This document shows positions 32,391 to 42,752 of a stretch of 64,000 nucleotides of DNA, one piece after another. This DNA is from Ornithodoros turicata (taxonomy: Eukaryota > Arthropoda > Arachnida > Ixodida > Argasidae), in assembly GCF_037126465.1 (NCBI RefSeq), contig NC_088201.1, positions 231,280,258 through 231,344,257 on the forward strand. Reading direction: 5' to 3'. Position numbers and translations under genes: made by a program. Below the pieces are notes generated by a model. That model had not been told where the DNA came from. It worked only from the letters and a program-made list of their open reading frames with translations, and ran no database searches. How positions within the stretch are numbered: position 1 is the first letter of the stretch; every line of letters starts with the position of its first letter.

Positions 32391-33049
32391 TAATACCCCT
32401 GGCAGAGGGTGTAATTTAGTGTCACTTTCAACGAGTGACGCTTGCACTTAGTGTCATTCGGGTAGCTGTCACGCGACATCTTTTAGTGACACTCGGCAGA
32501 AAGAGAACTAAAGATTTAGTGGGCTCCTCAAACTGACTATCACTTCTCTAATAGGCTCACCGAGTGTGTAGCCTCGACGGTAGGCTTTGAGGTGCTGGCA
32601 AAAATATTTAGAAAAAGCGAGATGCCCCAACACCAGAATATATTCTTAAACAAGTGTTTTCAACACCGTGTATCGTTTATTGTGGTACAGTGTGACATTC
32701 TGCCAAAAAAAACAACAAAAAAACATGTCATGCTAGTCTCGTTAACAGCCTGTGAAAACTTCGTAGTATCGGCGGTCCGGCAACGGCCGTTTTTGTTGTG
32801 GCACGTGGTTGAGACCAATTTGTTTCATGTTGGAAGAAGATTAAGAGGAATCAAAGGAAAACATTCTGAGGAAGGTATTGTTGCGTACGCCTAAAAATTT
32901 GGCCGCACTTTTTTCTTATTTATCCTAACTGCCATCGTTGCTTAAGCGGCAGGCACTTAAACCGTGTAGCGAGCACGTAGTGACATTCGCCTGGCTGGAG
33001 TGGACTTCACAAAAATGACGCTAAATTAGCCCGCGTGATGGGGGCATTA
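32391..33049. mobile_element. DNA transposon with TAATRCCCC ends
   Basis: The left end TAATACCCCTGGCAGAGGGT continuing to AATTTAGTGTCA mirrors the right end TAATGCCCCCATCACGCGGG continuing to TAATTTAGCGTCA, about 34 bp with some mismatches. Subterminal TTTAGTGTCA/TTAGTGACAC repeats. A 100-codon plus frame (32592-32894) has no recognised domain. Confidence 0.6.
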
Positions 33050-33054
33050 CTCAG

Positions 33055-33080
33055 CCTAACCTAACCTAACCTAACCTAGC
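33055..33080. repeat. interstitial CCTAA telomere-type repeat
   Basis: About four to five CCTAA units, diverging to CCTAGCC. The complement TTAGG is the ancestral arthropod telomere unit. Short and internal, so no chromosome end is implied. Confidence 0.5.
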
Positions 33081-33127
33081 CTATAGCGTAGCCAGAGAAC
33101 GATGGTGGTCAGGGTGACAGTAGGCTA

Positions 33128-33374
33128 CACTCTAAAAACAGAGCTTCACCGCATAGCACGCTGTGGGCCAACCATTGCCACGAGTGATAGGGTTATCGCT
33201 TGTGTTGGAACACAGAGAGGCGTATACGCGTTTTTGTGGCAATTTTCCTACATCCAAATTGCCACAAAAAGGCGTACGCCCCTCTCTCTCTTCGAATCAG
33301 AAGCGATAACCCTATCATTCGTGGCTATGGTTGGCGCACAGCGTGCTATGCGGTGAAGTTCAGTTTTTAGAGTG
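33128..33374. mobile_element. family B fold-back MITE
   Basis: CACTCTAAAAACAGAGC to CAGTTTTTAGAGTG. Interior GATAGGGTTATCGCTT, GAGAGAGG, GGCGTACGCC. TA/TA flanks, with TAGGCTA on both sides. Confidence 0.88.
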
Positions 33375-33386
33375 TAGGCTACGCTA

Positions 33387-33623
33387 CACTGTTAAAACAG
33401 AACTTCACCACATAGCACGCTCCTAGCCAACCATCATTCCGAATGATATCATTCTGTGCATTGATTTGTTGAAAATGAGAGGAGGCGCCTATCTGGGACA
33501 GATTATCTTGTCCCAGATAGGCGCCTCCCCCCTGTTTTGAACAAATCATGACACAGAATGATATCATTTGGTATGATGGTTGGTTAGGAGCGTGCTATGT
33601 GGTGAAGTTCTGTTTTAACAGTG
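33387..33623. mobile_element. family C fold-back MITE
   Basis: CACTGTTAAAACAGAAC to TTCTGTTTTAACAGTG. Interior GGAGGCGCCTATCTGGGACA around a GATTATCTTG centre. TA/TA flanks. Confidence 0.88.
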
Positions 33624-33811
33624 TAGGCTAGGCTACTATCACCCTGAATAGCATCTTTCTCTCCGCTTATGTGTTCAAACTCTGAGCCACTTTGGGATAC
33701 TTATGTAGTTATAATTTTTCACAAGGGGTCGCGTGACCTGCGCTTTCCACAAACCAGCATTTATAAGGACATCATACTCTGTATACTGTACCGCCTATAC
33801 TACGCTATATA
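33624..33811. other. short unrecognised spacer
   Basis: Begins with GGCTAGGCTA repeats and ends in a TATAC-rich flank of the next element; nothing else seen. Confidence 0.3.
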
Positions 33812-34592
33812 CCGGGTGTTTCAGTTAAATCCCCGGGCTAAATAATTCGCGAACGGGTGCACCAATCCACGAACTTTCTTTTTTACAAGTATCTGTCCGA
33901 TACCACCTACAAGCTGCACACCGTGTGAATGAGTGGGAGGCGCACATTATTAAAATAAAAATGCAAATGAGTTTCGTCAAATAGCGTAACTTCTAAAGCA
34001 CGGCGCTGTCGGCATTAAAATGGGTACTACCCCTTTTGGGACCTTCAGTGGACACCTTTTAGAGAAAAATCTGCCCCCGAAGCGGGTCATTTGTTGCAGT
34101 AATTAATTGGTTTCGGTTTACCTATCTTTGTCGCGGCTGGTCGCGGCGAAGCGCAAAAGGGCGTATTTCATTGGCGTAATTCATTGGTGTAATTCATTAA
34201 TGTAAGGACGTAATTTATCGATGGATAAGGGAGTGAAACAGCGTCCTTTTGCGCTGCGCCGCGACCAGCCGCGACAAAAATACGTAAACCAAAACCAATT
34301 AATTACTGCAACAAATGACCCGCTTCGGTGGCAGATTTTTCTCTAAAAGGTGTTCATTGAAGGTCTCAAAAGGGGCAGTACCCATTTTAATGCCGACAGC
34401 GCCCTGCTTCAGAAGTTACGCTTTTTACGAAACTCATTTGCATTTTTATTTTAATAATGAGCGCCTCCCACTCATTCACACGGTATGCAGCTTGTACGTG
34501 GTATCGGAGAGATACTTGTAAAAAAGAAAGTTCGTGGATTGGTGCACCCGTTCGCGAATTATTTAGCCCGGGGATTTAACTGAAACACCCGG
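33812..34592. mobile_element. 781-bp fold-back element CCGGGTGTTTCAGTTAAAT
   Basis: Ends CCGGGTGTTTCAGTTAAATC and GATTTAACTGAAACACCCGG, flanked by TATA. Arms of about 340 bp are nearly continuous, including TTCGCGAACGGGTGCACC, ATGCAAATGAGTTTCGT and GTCGCGGCTGGTCGCGGC. A short asymmetric centre contains repeated GTAATTCATT. Confidence 0.9.
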
Positions 34593-34929
34593 TATAGGGA
34601 GTGACTTTTTCGGGTTAAATGCCTTTCTCGGAATCGGGGGTAAAAATCGCGCACTATTTTTAAATCTGTAATTCGGGGAGAAATCGGACGATAATTGTGC
34701 CTTCGGGTGTTATCGGCTGTTTTTGTTTCTCTATGAAGTCCTTTCCTAATCTCTTTTCCTCCTCTTTTTTTTCTTTTCTTTTTTTTTTTTTTGCGGGACC
34801 TTCCAGCGGTAGCCCCCGAAGGCATGACACAAATCACGCGCAGTATGACAGTGCTATATAGCCTATATAGGAATGTCATTTGTGGAGTTTGGGTCAAAAG
34901 ATAGGGTCAAAAGTTAGGGAGTTTAAGTC

Positions 34930-35060
34930 AAAAGTTAGGGAGGATGTCTACGTTACGGCGGAAGCTCCGCCTTCTTCGGGACAAAAGAGCTAACATTTAG
35001 CTCTTTTGTCCCGAAGAAGGCGGAGCTTCCGCCGTAACGTAGACATCCTCCCTAACTTTT
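34930..35060. repeat. perfect 64-bp-arm hairpin with 3-nt loop
   Basis: 34930-34993 is exactly the reverse complement of 34997-35060 with CAT between. It begins AAAAGTTAGGGAGGATGTC. Two more GTCAAAAGTTAGGGAG-like copies lie just left (34896-34929). No mismatches or indels, unlike other fold-backs here. Confidence 0.95.
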
Positions 35061-35178
35061 ATGATTTTTAAGTTTTAATAAACCTTTTTTTTTGTTACTT
35101 CCCCTACTTTCGTCTTCTGTCTCCCATTTATTTCAACTATAATTACGTAGCCGTCCGATCCAACTCCAACTTTTCAAG

Positions 35179-35209
<31 letters not shown>

Positions 35210-35941
35210 TGATGTTACCTATACATATATATATATATAACAGCATATAGGTAACATCAAAATAAAATAATTATAAATGTATAACTTATTTAAAACTATT
35301 GTGGCGGTGGGGTTCCTAAAAAGATGACAAAGGTCTTGTAGAACGTCTGCACTTGGTACCATTGGTATATAAAAAACAATTAATTAATTTAATTATTAAT
35401 CAATTAAAACATTTAATGTATGTAACACATATGTGGAATTCACCTCTAGCTACACACAAATGACTTGTAACGTAATCTGTTGCACCAATGTTATCTACGG
35501 AAAAAATCTAAATTCAAGAGAAAATAAGAGAATTGGTAGGCTTCTATTCTAAATTTTACTGTGTTAATCGCCTCCATAGACATCTCCCTGTTAACAAACA
35601 AATGACGTCACATGGTACAGCAACGCCTCCGATTTGGTAGACTAGAACTACTACATCAATAAGTCAGAAGACAGCCACGTTTTAATGCGGCTTCTCATAT
35701 TGTAAGATTTTTTAAAATACAATTCCTTACATATTATTATCGGTATGGCCTTGTTCAGCTCCATTCTACCGGTAGCCCTATCTTTTCGGCAGCCCTTTCT
35801 AACGATGGCTACCGTGCTCTGCCATCCTCAGGAGCTTGAAGGCCACGAGTTTCTTTGAGAGTGCACGTGGTCCCTTTATACAAAGCAAGCTCGAGCTAAG
35901 TCGTAATAAGAAACCACATTCCGCACTGGATTACGACATTA
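35061..35941. other. AT-rich DNA with TA microsatellite palindrome
   Basis: TA repeats at 35180-35245, with TTTTGATGTTACCTATA inverted as TATAGGTAACATCAAAA around 35207-35267. TTAATTAAT-rich at 35380-35410. No coding signal. Confidence 0.5.
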
Positions 35942-36082
35942 GGGAGTTTTAGGAAATCGTAAGCGGTCTCCGATTCCGATTCCGTACCGCTATCAGTCAA
36001 TCAGATATATGAGCAACATGATGTCACCCAGATGTCAGGCCATTGGCTTATCATGCTTCCGGAAACGTTGTCGTGACAACTC
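35942..36082. mobile_element. family G-like element, one end
   Basis: GGGAGTTTTAGGAAATCGTA, then CGATTCCGTACCGCTATCAG, ATATGAGCAAC and CTTCCGGAAACGTT parallel 19674-19859. The right terminus is missing. Confidence 0.55.
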
Positions 36083-36172
36083 GTGACAATGCAACTCTTG
36101 GGATGGTGCCTTTCTCCCTCTCTCTTTTTTTTCTTTTTTTCTTTTTTTTCCGCAGTGGACTGCACTCTTAAA

Positions 36173-36411
36173 AATGAACTTCACCGCATAGCACGCTCCT
36201 AGCCAACCATCATCTTTACTGATATCGCTATTTCCCCTGATTTGTTGAAAACGGGGGCCGTACGCCTTTTTTGTGACAATTATGCTGTTCATAATTGTCA
36301 CAGAAAAGGCGTATGTCTCCCGTTTTCAACAAATGGGGGCAGATAACGATATCATGAAAGATGATGGTTGGCTAGGACCGTGCTTTGCGGTGAAGTTCAT
36401 TTTTAAGAGTG
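36173..36411. mobile_element. family A MITE with TG target duplication
   Basis: Standard ends; flanks TG/TG (36171-36172, 36412-36413). Interior variant CATCTTTACTGATATCG shared with 21674-21922. Confidence 0.9.
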
Positions 36412-37290
36412 TGGGAACAAGAATGAAGACACGAAAACGACTAAAAACGTGACCTCATTTGTGTGTTCCTTTAATATAAAGAATGCACCCGTGACCTTCG
36501 TGAAGGAATACGGCTTTAGGAAACGGTGTTCTGCACCTGCCCCGTTTCGGTTTTGATATGTCTACCAACGTCACCACTGCGTCATAGTGACGTTTCTTCG
36601 CTAGAAGTCTATCGTCCAAACTGGTAAGCTTCCGGAACACTTACAATCCTGCGCCCCCCTCTAGGAAAGGCGCCCGGGGCGCCTGCCCCTCCCGCATATT
36701 CCCCTGCAGGAAAGGCTCATCATCGGTATTCCACTGATGACTAATCCACATTGCGTGCAACCATGCCGCTTCCATCGAGTCCGCACGTTATTTTAGAAAT
36801 GCACCCTCTGCCACGTACGCAGCTTCGAAGGTGCACAACATCCTCACCGGTACCACGCGCGTTTCCATAGCAACAGCGTCTGCGTCAATTATAAGCGCCG
36901 CAGGGTTTCCAACCTTGGATTCGAGGCGGAGATCCCCACGAGGCTTCAGACCTGAAAACTCAGGGTATGAAGTCCCAAGTGGCGCCCCCCCCCCCCCCGC
37001 CGCATACTCTGGGGATGAACACAGGTTTCTGTACAGACATCCTCTCTATAACTTGTCGCCCTGAGGCGCTCCATTCTGTTAAACGATGTTGGTCGAAACT
37101 AGACTTGACATTCATGATCAATGTGACGCCGTCCTGGAGAAGTAAATAAAAATGTTATCTAATGTATAACACGCGTGCATCCCAGGGAATTATCGGAATT
37201 TGCAAAAATGTCCGGTTATGCACTGGCAGAAGTGTTCCGAGGGCGGGGCAAGGAGGGGGGGGGGCTATCCGGGTAGGACGCGAGAACCCA
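36412..37290. other. unrecognised DNA with inverted repeat scrap
   Basis: 36535-36600 contains an inverted fragment of the 17824/18787 repeat (GGTTTTGATATGTCTACCAA). C-run at 36986 and G-run at 37253. Two plus frames at 36831-37149 have no domains. Confidence 0.35.
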
Positions 37291-37539
37291 CACTCTTAAA
37301 AATGAACTTCACCGCATAGCACGCTTCTAGCCAACCATTATCTCGAATGATATCGTTATCTGCCCTGATTTGTTGAAAACAGGGGGCGTACGGCTTTTCT
37401 GTGACAATTATGAACAGCATAAGTGTCACAGAAATGGCGTACGCCCCCCGTTTTCAACAAATCAGGGCAGATAACGATATCATTCGAGATAATGGTTGGC
37501 TAGGAGCGTGCTATGCGGTGAAGTTCATTTTTAAGAGTG
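37291..37539. mobile_element. family A MITE with CA target duplication
   Basis: Standard ends; flanks CA/CA (37289-37290, 37540-37541). Confidence 0.9.
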
Positions 37540-37794
37540 CAGGAGCTAATGGGCAATGAAGTAATATACAAAGGAGTTTCAGGATCGATTCACACGATGC
37601 AACTGTTTGCTGCAACTTGGTTCCCGCTACAGTTGCACGCGACCGAAGTTGCACCAAAAAGGTCCCTTTCATACGGCGAGCAAAATTCGGAATGACGTTG
37701 TGGTCACCGACCCGATGGCGCGAAAAAAAAAAAAACATCGTTGTCATCATTTTCGTCCAATCGCGCTGCGACTTCCGCTGGTTACACTTTTAAA

Positions 37795-38272
37795 ACAGAC
37801 CTTAACCACATAGCACGCCCCTAGCCAACCATCATTCCGAGTGATATCATTCTGTGTACTGATTTGTTGAGAATGGGAGGAGGCGCCTATCTGGGACACG
37901 TTATCTTGTCCCAGATAGGCTCCTTCCCCCTGTTCAGAACAAATCATGACACAGCATGATATCATTCGGTGTGATGGTTGGCTACACTCTTAAAAATGAA
38001 CTTCACCTCATAGCACGCTCCTAGCCAACCATTATCTCGAATGATATCGTTATCTGCCCTGATTTGTTGAAAACACGAGGCGTACGCCTTTTCTGTGACA
38101 ATTATGAACAGCATAAGTGTCACAGAAATGGCGTACGCCCCCCGTTTTCAACAAATCAGGGCAGATAACGATATCATTCGAGATAATGGTTGGCTAGGAG
38201 CGTGCTATGAGGTGAAGTTCATTTTTAAGAGTGTAGGATCGTGCTATGTGGTGAGGTTCTGTTTTAACAGTG
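37795..38272. mobile_element. family C MITE interrupted by a family A MITE
   Basis: CACTTTTAAAACAGACC to TTCTGTTTTAACAGTG with TA/TA flanks. The right arm is split at GATGGTTGGC-TA by the family A copy at 37985-38233, then resumes TAGGATCGTGCTATGTGG. Confidence 0.9.
37985..38233. mobile_element. family A MITE nested in family C
   Basis: Complete family A element flanked by TA (37983-37984, 38234-38235), where the TA belongs to the host element's GGCTAGGA motif. Direct evidence of transposition with a TA duplication. Confidence 0.95.
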
Positions 38273-38320
38273 TACGACTGAGTTCCTTGCGAGCTTGATA
38301 ATTTTGCGTAATTTCCACTG

Positions 38321-38415
38321 CCTTGCTGCTTCTGTCCTCTCTCCATCTGTCGACATCTGTATACGCCGCTCATAGCCACAGTTGCTTCGCGGCGCTAACG
38401 CAGAATTTAAAAAAT
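38321..38415 (+). repeat. SINE 3' tail fragment
   Basis: CCTTGCTGCTTCTGTCCTCT, TACGCCGCTCATAGCCACAG, TTGCTTCGCGGCGCTAAC and an A-rich end. Confidence 0.8.
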
Positions 38416-38545
38416 AATAATTTCCACTGGTCGGTGATAATGTCATCGTCTCGCGTATACCGCCGCCGCAATAACTGACACATGGAAGTCTTCCTGATTG
38501 GTCGCGCTTGCAAGGCGGAGCCATGTGATTGACAGGTTGCAGCTA

Positions 38546-38690
38546 CACTCTTAAAAATGAACTTCACCACTAAACACGCTCCTAGCCAACCATCGTCCCG
38601 AATGACAACGTCCTCGCCCCTGATTTGTTGAAAACGGGAGGCGGAGCCTATTTTGTACATTATGCACGGCACAAAATAGGCTCCGCCTCG
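38546..38690. mobile_element. family A MITE, right arm lost
   Basis: Left end CACTCTTAAAAATG after TA, GGAGGCGGAGCC interior; breaks off at GGCTCCGCCTC. A further CACTCTCACAAAAAAAA scrap follows at 38695. Confidence 0.8.
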
Positions 38691-38845
38691 AGGTACACTC
38701 TCACAAAAAAAAAAGGTGTAAAAAGGTTGTAACTCCAGTCCAGGGATGGGCAGTATTTAAATACGTTGTATATAAAATAGTATTTAAATGAAGGCAAGAA
38801 AAATGTATTTATACTTAAATTTAAATACCGTTTTAGGCGTATCTA

Positions 38846-39083
38846 CACTATTAGAAATGAACTTCCCCACATAGCACGCTCCTAGCCAACCATCATCCCC
38901 AATGACAACGTTATCGCCCCTGATTTGTTGAAAACGGGAGGAGGAGCCTATTTCGTGCTCATTATGCACGGCACAAAATAGGCTCCTCCTCCCGTTTTCA
39001 ACAAATCTAGAGCGAGAACGTTGTCATTCGGGGTGATTGTTGGCTAGGAGCGTGCTATGTGGTGAAGTTCATTTTCAAGAGTG
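38846..39083. mobile_element. family A MITE nested in hAT-like element
   Basis: CACTATTAGAAATG to CATTTTCAAGAGTG, TA/TA flanks, GGAGCC interior. Confidence 0.9.
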
Positions 39084-39277
39084 TATATTTAAAATACACT
39101 TAAATACACATATCTGATCCGCCCGTATTTGTGGCCTTCTCTGGAGTTCCACATTGTTAGCCTCCAGCGATGAAGGGTATGTTGGTTAGAGGCTACAGGT
39201 CACTCATCCCGTGTGTTCGGGGATTTCTGTCCTTCTATAAAACAGCACAATGTGCGAATGAGGGCATCTCCACCCCC

Positions 39278-39470
39278 GTTGCAGCGGGGGGGGGGGGGAC
39301 TTGACAGGACAGACAGACGGGACAAGAACCGACAACAACGTCTCAAAACCAGCACATGAACACTTTATTCAACATAGAGAAAGTGGAAGAAGCGATAACG
39401 AGTTCATTCGCTGGTTTTGAGTCGTCGTCGGTTCTTGTCCCGTTACCGTCCTGTCTAATACCCCCCTCGC
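39278..39470. mobile_element. small fold-back inside hAT-like element
   Basis: GGGACAAGAACCGACAACAA and CTCAAAACCAGC on the left are mirrored by GCTGGTTTTGAG and CGTCGGTTCTTGTCCCG on the right; outer GACAGGAC/GTCCTGTC also pair. Confidence 0.6.
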
Positions 39471-39741
39471 TGCTCCTGAGACTCAAGGAGACGTTTCCGT
39501 TCAATGGAAAGTCGGTCCACGCAAGATGCTGAAATCATCACACTACATCACGGAACAATAAAGAAATATGTGGGCATTGTGCGCAGCAGAGATGCACCAT
39601 AGGTGGCTCCATTTATTATAGAATTTAAAAGAATAATGTGCCTGGACGGCTCAAAGTATTTACAGAAGTAGTTACAGTATTTAAATACTGTCTTAATGTA
39701 TTTATATTTTGTATTTAATTACTTTCATCATAAAGAAGCTT

Positions 39742-39982
39742 CACTCTAAAAACTGAACTTCACCGCATAGCACGCTCTGCGCCAACCATTGCCACGAATG
39801 ATAGGGTTATCGCTTCTGATTTGAAGAGAGAGTGAGGTGTACACCTTTTTGTGTCAATTATCCAAATTGACACAAAAAGGCGTACGCCCCCTTCTCTCTT
39901 CGAATCAGAAGCGATAACCCTATCATTCGTGGCAATGGTTGGCGCAGAGCGTGCTATGCGGTGAAGTTCAGTTTTTAGAGTG
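39742..39982. mobile_element. family B MITE with TT target duplication
   Basis: CACTCTAAAAACTGAAC to TTCAGTTTTTAGAGTG; flanks TT/TT (39740-39741, 39983-39984). Confidence 0.88.
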
Positions 39983-40683
39983 TTGTCCATAAACAGCGCG
40001 ATGACCTTCTAGTACGGTACAATGTTTAGTACAAAACAGTGGAAACTTCATTAGTTAAACATTGTAGAATCAAAAACGTCAACGTCACAAATTTCATTAT
40101 TATAAAGAGGCTGCGCACTACCAGGGGACTCAGTGAGCTAAATCTTGGAACATTAAAAAGACTACACTGACGGAAAGTTATCGTTGGTGCATGAAAACTA
40201 ATTTATTCAATCAAGCACTGGCTATAATATACGTGTGTCCAAGCAAAGTGTGAACATATTTTTTTAAATTATAGATATATATCACTTTTTCGGAGATGAA
40301 ATCAGTTGCAATATAGCATATGCTGAAGGGCACTCCTTAGGAGGGCATTAGCAAACTCTTAAGACAATGCCTTAATTAACTTTCGATAATTGACTTTTTA
40401 ATTATAAAAGCTACCAAGTTGTCCCAATGAGAACGTCTATTCCTTTCGGACACCTGATATCGTAGCCGTTTTCAGAACAAAAATCCGTTCTGTAGATCGT
40501 CCGCAAAAAATTGGTGAGGGAACACCGTTTTTTTTTCTGTATTTTATTCATTGCGCATCTTCGGAGTGTAGTACACCACGCCGGTCGCAGCCGCTGTGTT
40601 ACATTCCCGAAACGAAACAATGGACGAAGATTCGACATGAGAATACTCAGATACTGGATAGATGGAAGCAGAGCCGTTTATAG
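39983..40683. other. unrecognised AT-rich DNA
   Basis: CACTGACGGAAAGTTATCG at 40165 resembles a transposon terminus, but no partner was found. Open frames at 40411-40638 and 40511-40705 overlap on opposite strands without motifs. Confidence 0.35.
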
Positions 40684-40962
40684 GGAGAGTTTGGCCATTC
40701 TGTGATCTTTTGCCGCCCGGAGATGGGTGAGCCGCCGTGACGTCACAGACGTAAATCGCTCCGCCCACTTGACCGGGATGAAAGGTGACCCGCGGCGGCA
40801 CGGAGGAACTTCAAGGGTGTGCCTCTGCTCCAAAATGGCGGAATGGGGGATATCAGTGCGATAGTTCTGGTCCAAAATGGTGCCACTGGCCTTGGTGCTG
40901 CACATCGTGTGACGTCAAAGGGCGCGCTTTGGGACGGGCTCCTCCCAATGGTCAAACTCTCC
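40684..40962. mobile_element. family G-like MITE (GGAGAGTTTGRCCATT)
   Basis: Ends GGAGAGTTTGGCCATT and AATGGTCAAACTCTCC. The interior has CCGTGACGTCAC and GTGTGACGTCAA, CRE-like motifs, and two CCAAAATGG motifs. Confidence 0.7.
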
Positions 40963-41159
40963 AAGAAACGGCTCTGGATGGGAAGAAACACTCAGTAAGC
41001 TGCTCCCCTGAGAGTCAGGAAACGGCGCCGGAATGGCATGACTCATGCACATGTAACGTTGGCCGATCAGAAAAAGAAACGAGAAATATTTCCATCGACG
41101 CTCGGTGGTCGAAGCCAAACTTTGTTAAAATTTCAAAAGTCGTTTTTATGATTTTATGA

Positions 41160-41372
41160 GCCGTTTTATACCACAGTGGCTTTACCGCACAAGGCAAAAA
41201 GTTGACTCTTCCCAATGTTGTCACTGCGCTGTGCTGTAGAAGATCTGGAGCACACTCTTCTTCATTGCCCACACTACCAACCTTCCCGAACCGTACTCTC
41301 CGGATCGCTTAACGAGCTGGACTCTTGCCCCCTCTCTTTCACAAAATTGCTTGGTCCCTGGTCACATTCAGC
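41160..41372 (+). pseudogene. LINE ORF2 C-terminal fragment, 5' piece
   Basis: The frame reads LRCAVEDLEHTLLHCPHYQP then SRTVLSGSLNELDSCPLSFT. The CxxxxxxEHxxxxCPxY motif is the Cys/His cluster near the end of many I/R1/Jockey-type ORF2 proteins. The fragment is cut by a hAT insertion at 41373; its continuation is 42695-42745. No catalytic domain. Confidence 0.7.
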
Positions 41373-42694
41373 CAGAGCTGTACGTAACGCGTTACTAGTA
41401 ATTGCATTACTAGTAATCAATTACTACCAGCTCCCGTGGCATAGTGGTTAGAGTGATCGCTTTCCACGCCGAGACTGGGAGGTGACACGGGTTCGAATCC
41501 TGTCACCGGCTGTGCTGTCTGAGGTTTTCCCTGGGTTTTCCGAAGACTTTCCAGACGAATGTCGGCACAGTTCCCCTTGAAGTCGGCCCAGGACGCATAC
41601 TAACCCCCCTGTCCCCCACTCCTTCCTGCTGTCCTCTCTTCATCTGTCCACGTCTATACGCCGCTCATAGCCACAGTTGCTTCGCGGCGCTAACACGGAA
41701 TTAAAAAAAATCAATTACTTTTTTCAGTATTTTTAACGTAATCAATTACTTTTGTGAGCAAGTAATTTTCCAAGTAGTCTGATTACAATATTCGGTAATC
41801 GATTACTTTTTTAACCTTGTGTCAACAATGGCAACCCTTTTCAGCGAGCCAATCTGTTCTTCAGTTCCAGCACGAGTTCGACTGAAGCAATGACGCGGAG
41901 GTCACTGTGACGGCCGTCTCTAGTCCACACGTGTTCCATGCACACCACAGTAATATGATAATCCCTTACAACCGCGACCTACCGGGGCAACGGTAAAATA
42001 GGTGACTGTATGGATAAATTATGCGGGCTGAACATACCAATTGGCACCGAGAAGTTTGGGAGTCGCCCCCTGGTGTTCACTGAACGAACCTTGTCGTGGG
42101 GATGTCCCCGGGCAGTATTCTCACATTGCATTGCGTATAAAGGCATTGCACGTGTTAGAGGCTGTCCAGCATTGATATTTCCTGGTGATTCATGAAGAAA
42201 ACGACATATGTGTTCCAAGTAAATCGCATTTTTATTCCAATATGACAGTTTTTACTGTAAGTAACAGAAACGAAACCGAAACGGGGATCCCCACCAAGAG
42301 ACGGCACAGTGGCGCCCCTAGTGAGGGTGTCGCCGCCAGTAGTGACAAAACGAAGCGAATGAATCGATGTTGTTTTAAATTTGTACATAAATCTGCAATA
42401 AACGCGTGTACGTGTTTTGTATGTTGCTTTCAAATGTATTTGTGAATTTCACTTATCACGTACGTTGGTGTTTCAAATTACAATTTGCAACAAGAGCTGC
42501 ATGGTTGCGTTCACTGCAGGCTCGTTGGCTTTGCTATGACCCGTAATTTAAAAGTAACGGGAAAAGTAACGCGTTAAATTATTAATCGGTAACGTATTAC
42601 ATTTTTGGTGAAGTAACGGTAAAGAATTATTCTTAGCGCAGCAGTAACAGTAATTATAATCAATTACTTTTTTCGAGTACCGTGTACAACTCTG
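41373..42694. mobile_element. hAT-like element CAGAGCTGTACGTAACGCG, with SINE inside
   Basis: Ends CAGAGCTGTACGTAACGCGT and the inverse of CAGAGTTGTACACGGTACTC. Flanks ATTCAGCC/CTTCAGCC (7 of 8, sharing the first terminal base) split the LINE relic. Subterminal GTAATCAATTACT motifs. A second copy lies at 48770-49516. The interior (for example TCCACACGTGTTCCATGCAC) is shared with that copy and lacks transposase motifs. Confidence 0.85.
41426..41709 (+). repeat. full-length tRNA-derived SINE with target duplication
   Basis: Head GCTCCCGTGGCATAGTGG with box A-like GTGGCATAGTGGTTAGAG, box B GGGTTCGAATCCTG, body GTTTTCCCTGGGTTTTCC, AGACGAATGTCGGCACAG, AAGTCGGCCCAGGACGCA, tail TTGCTTCGCGGCGCTAACAC and poly-A. 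Flanked by ATCAATTACT (41416-41425 and 41710-41719). Best reference copy in the window. Confidence 0.95.
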
Positions 42695-42745
42695 CTTCAG
42701 CCCACTAACGCTCTGCCCTCAACGCTCTCTTTACCTTTCTGGATA
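42695..42745 (+). pseudogene. LINE fragment, 3' piece beyond hAT insertion
   Basis: CCCACTAACGCTCTGCCC through TTTCTGGATACCGTCTA encodes an FLDTV-like end seen in LINE ORF2 C-termini. Continues 41160-41372. Confidence 0.55.
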
Positions 42746-42752
42746 CCGTCTA

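Larger units (their letters stand above)
38741..39731. mobile_element. hAT-like GTATTTAAATAC-rich element (partial)
   Basis: Left end CAGGGATGGGCAGTATTTAA is typical of hAT. GTATTTAAATAC-like motifs at 38750-38830, 39085-39115 and 39650-39720 mark both subterminal regions. The right terminus is not recognisable before the family B copy at 39742. It carries a family A copy and a fold-back at 39278-39470. Confidence 0.55.
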
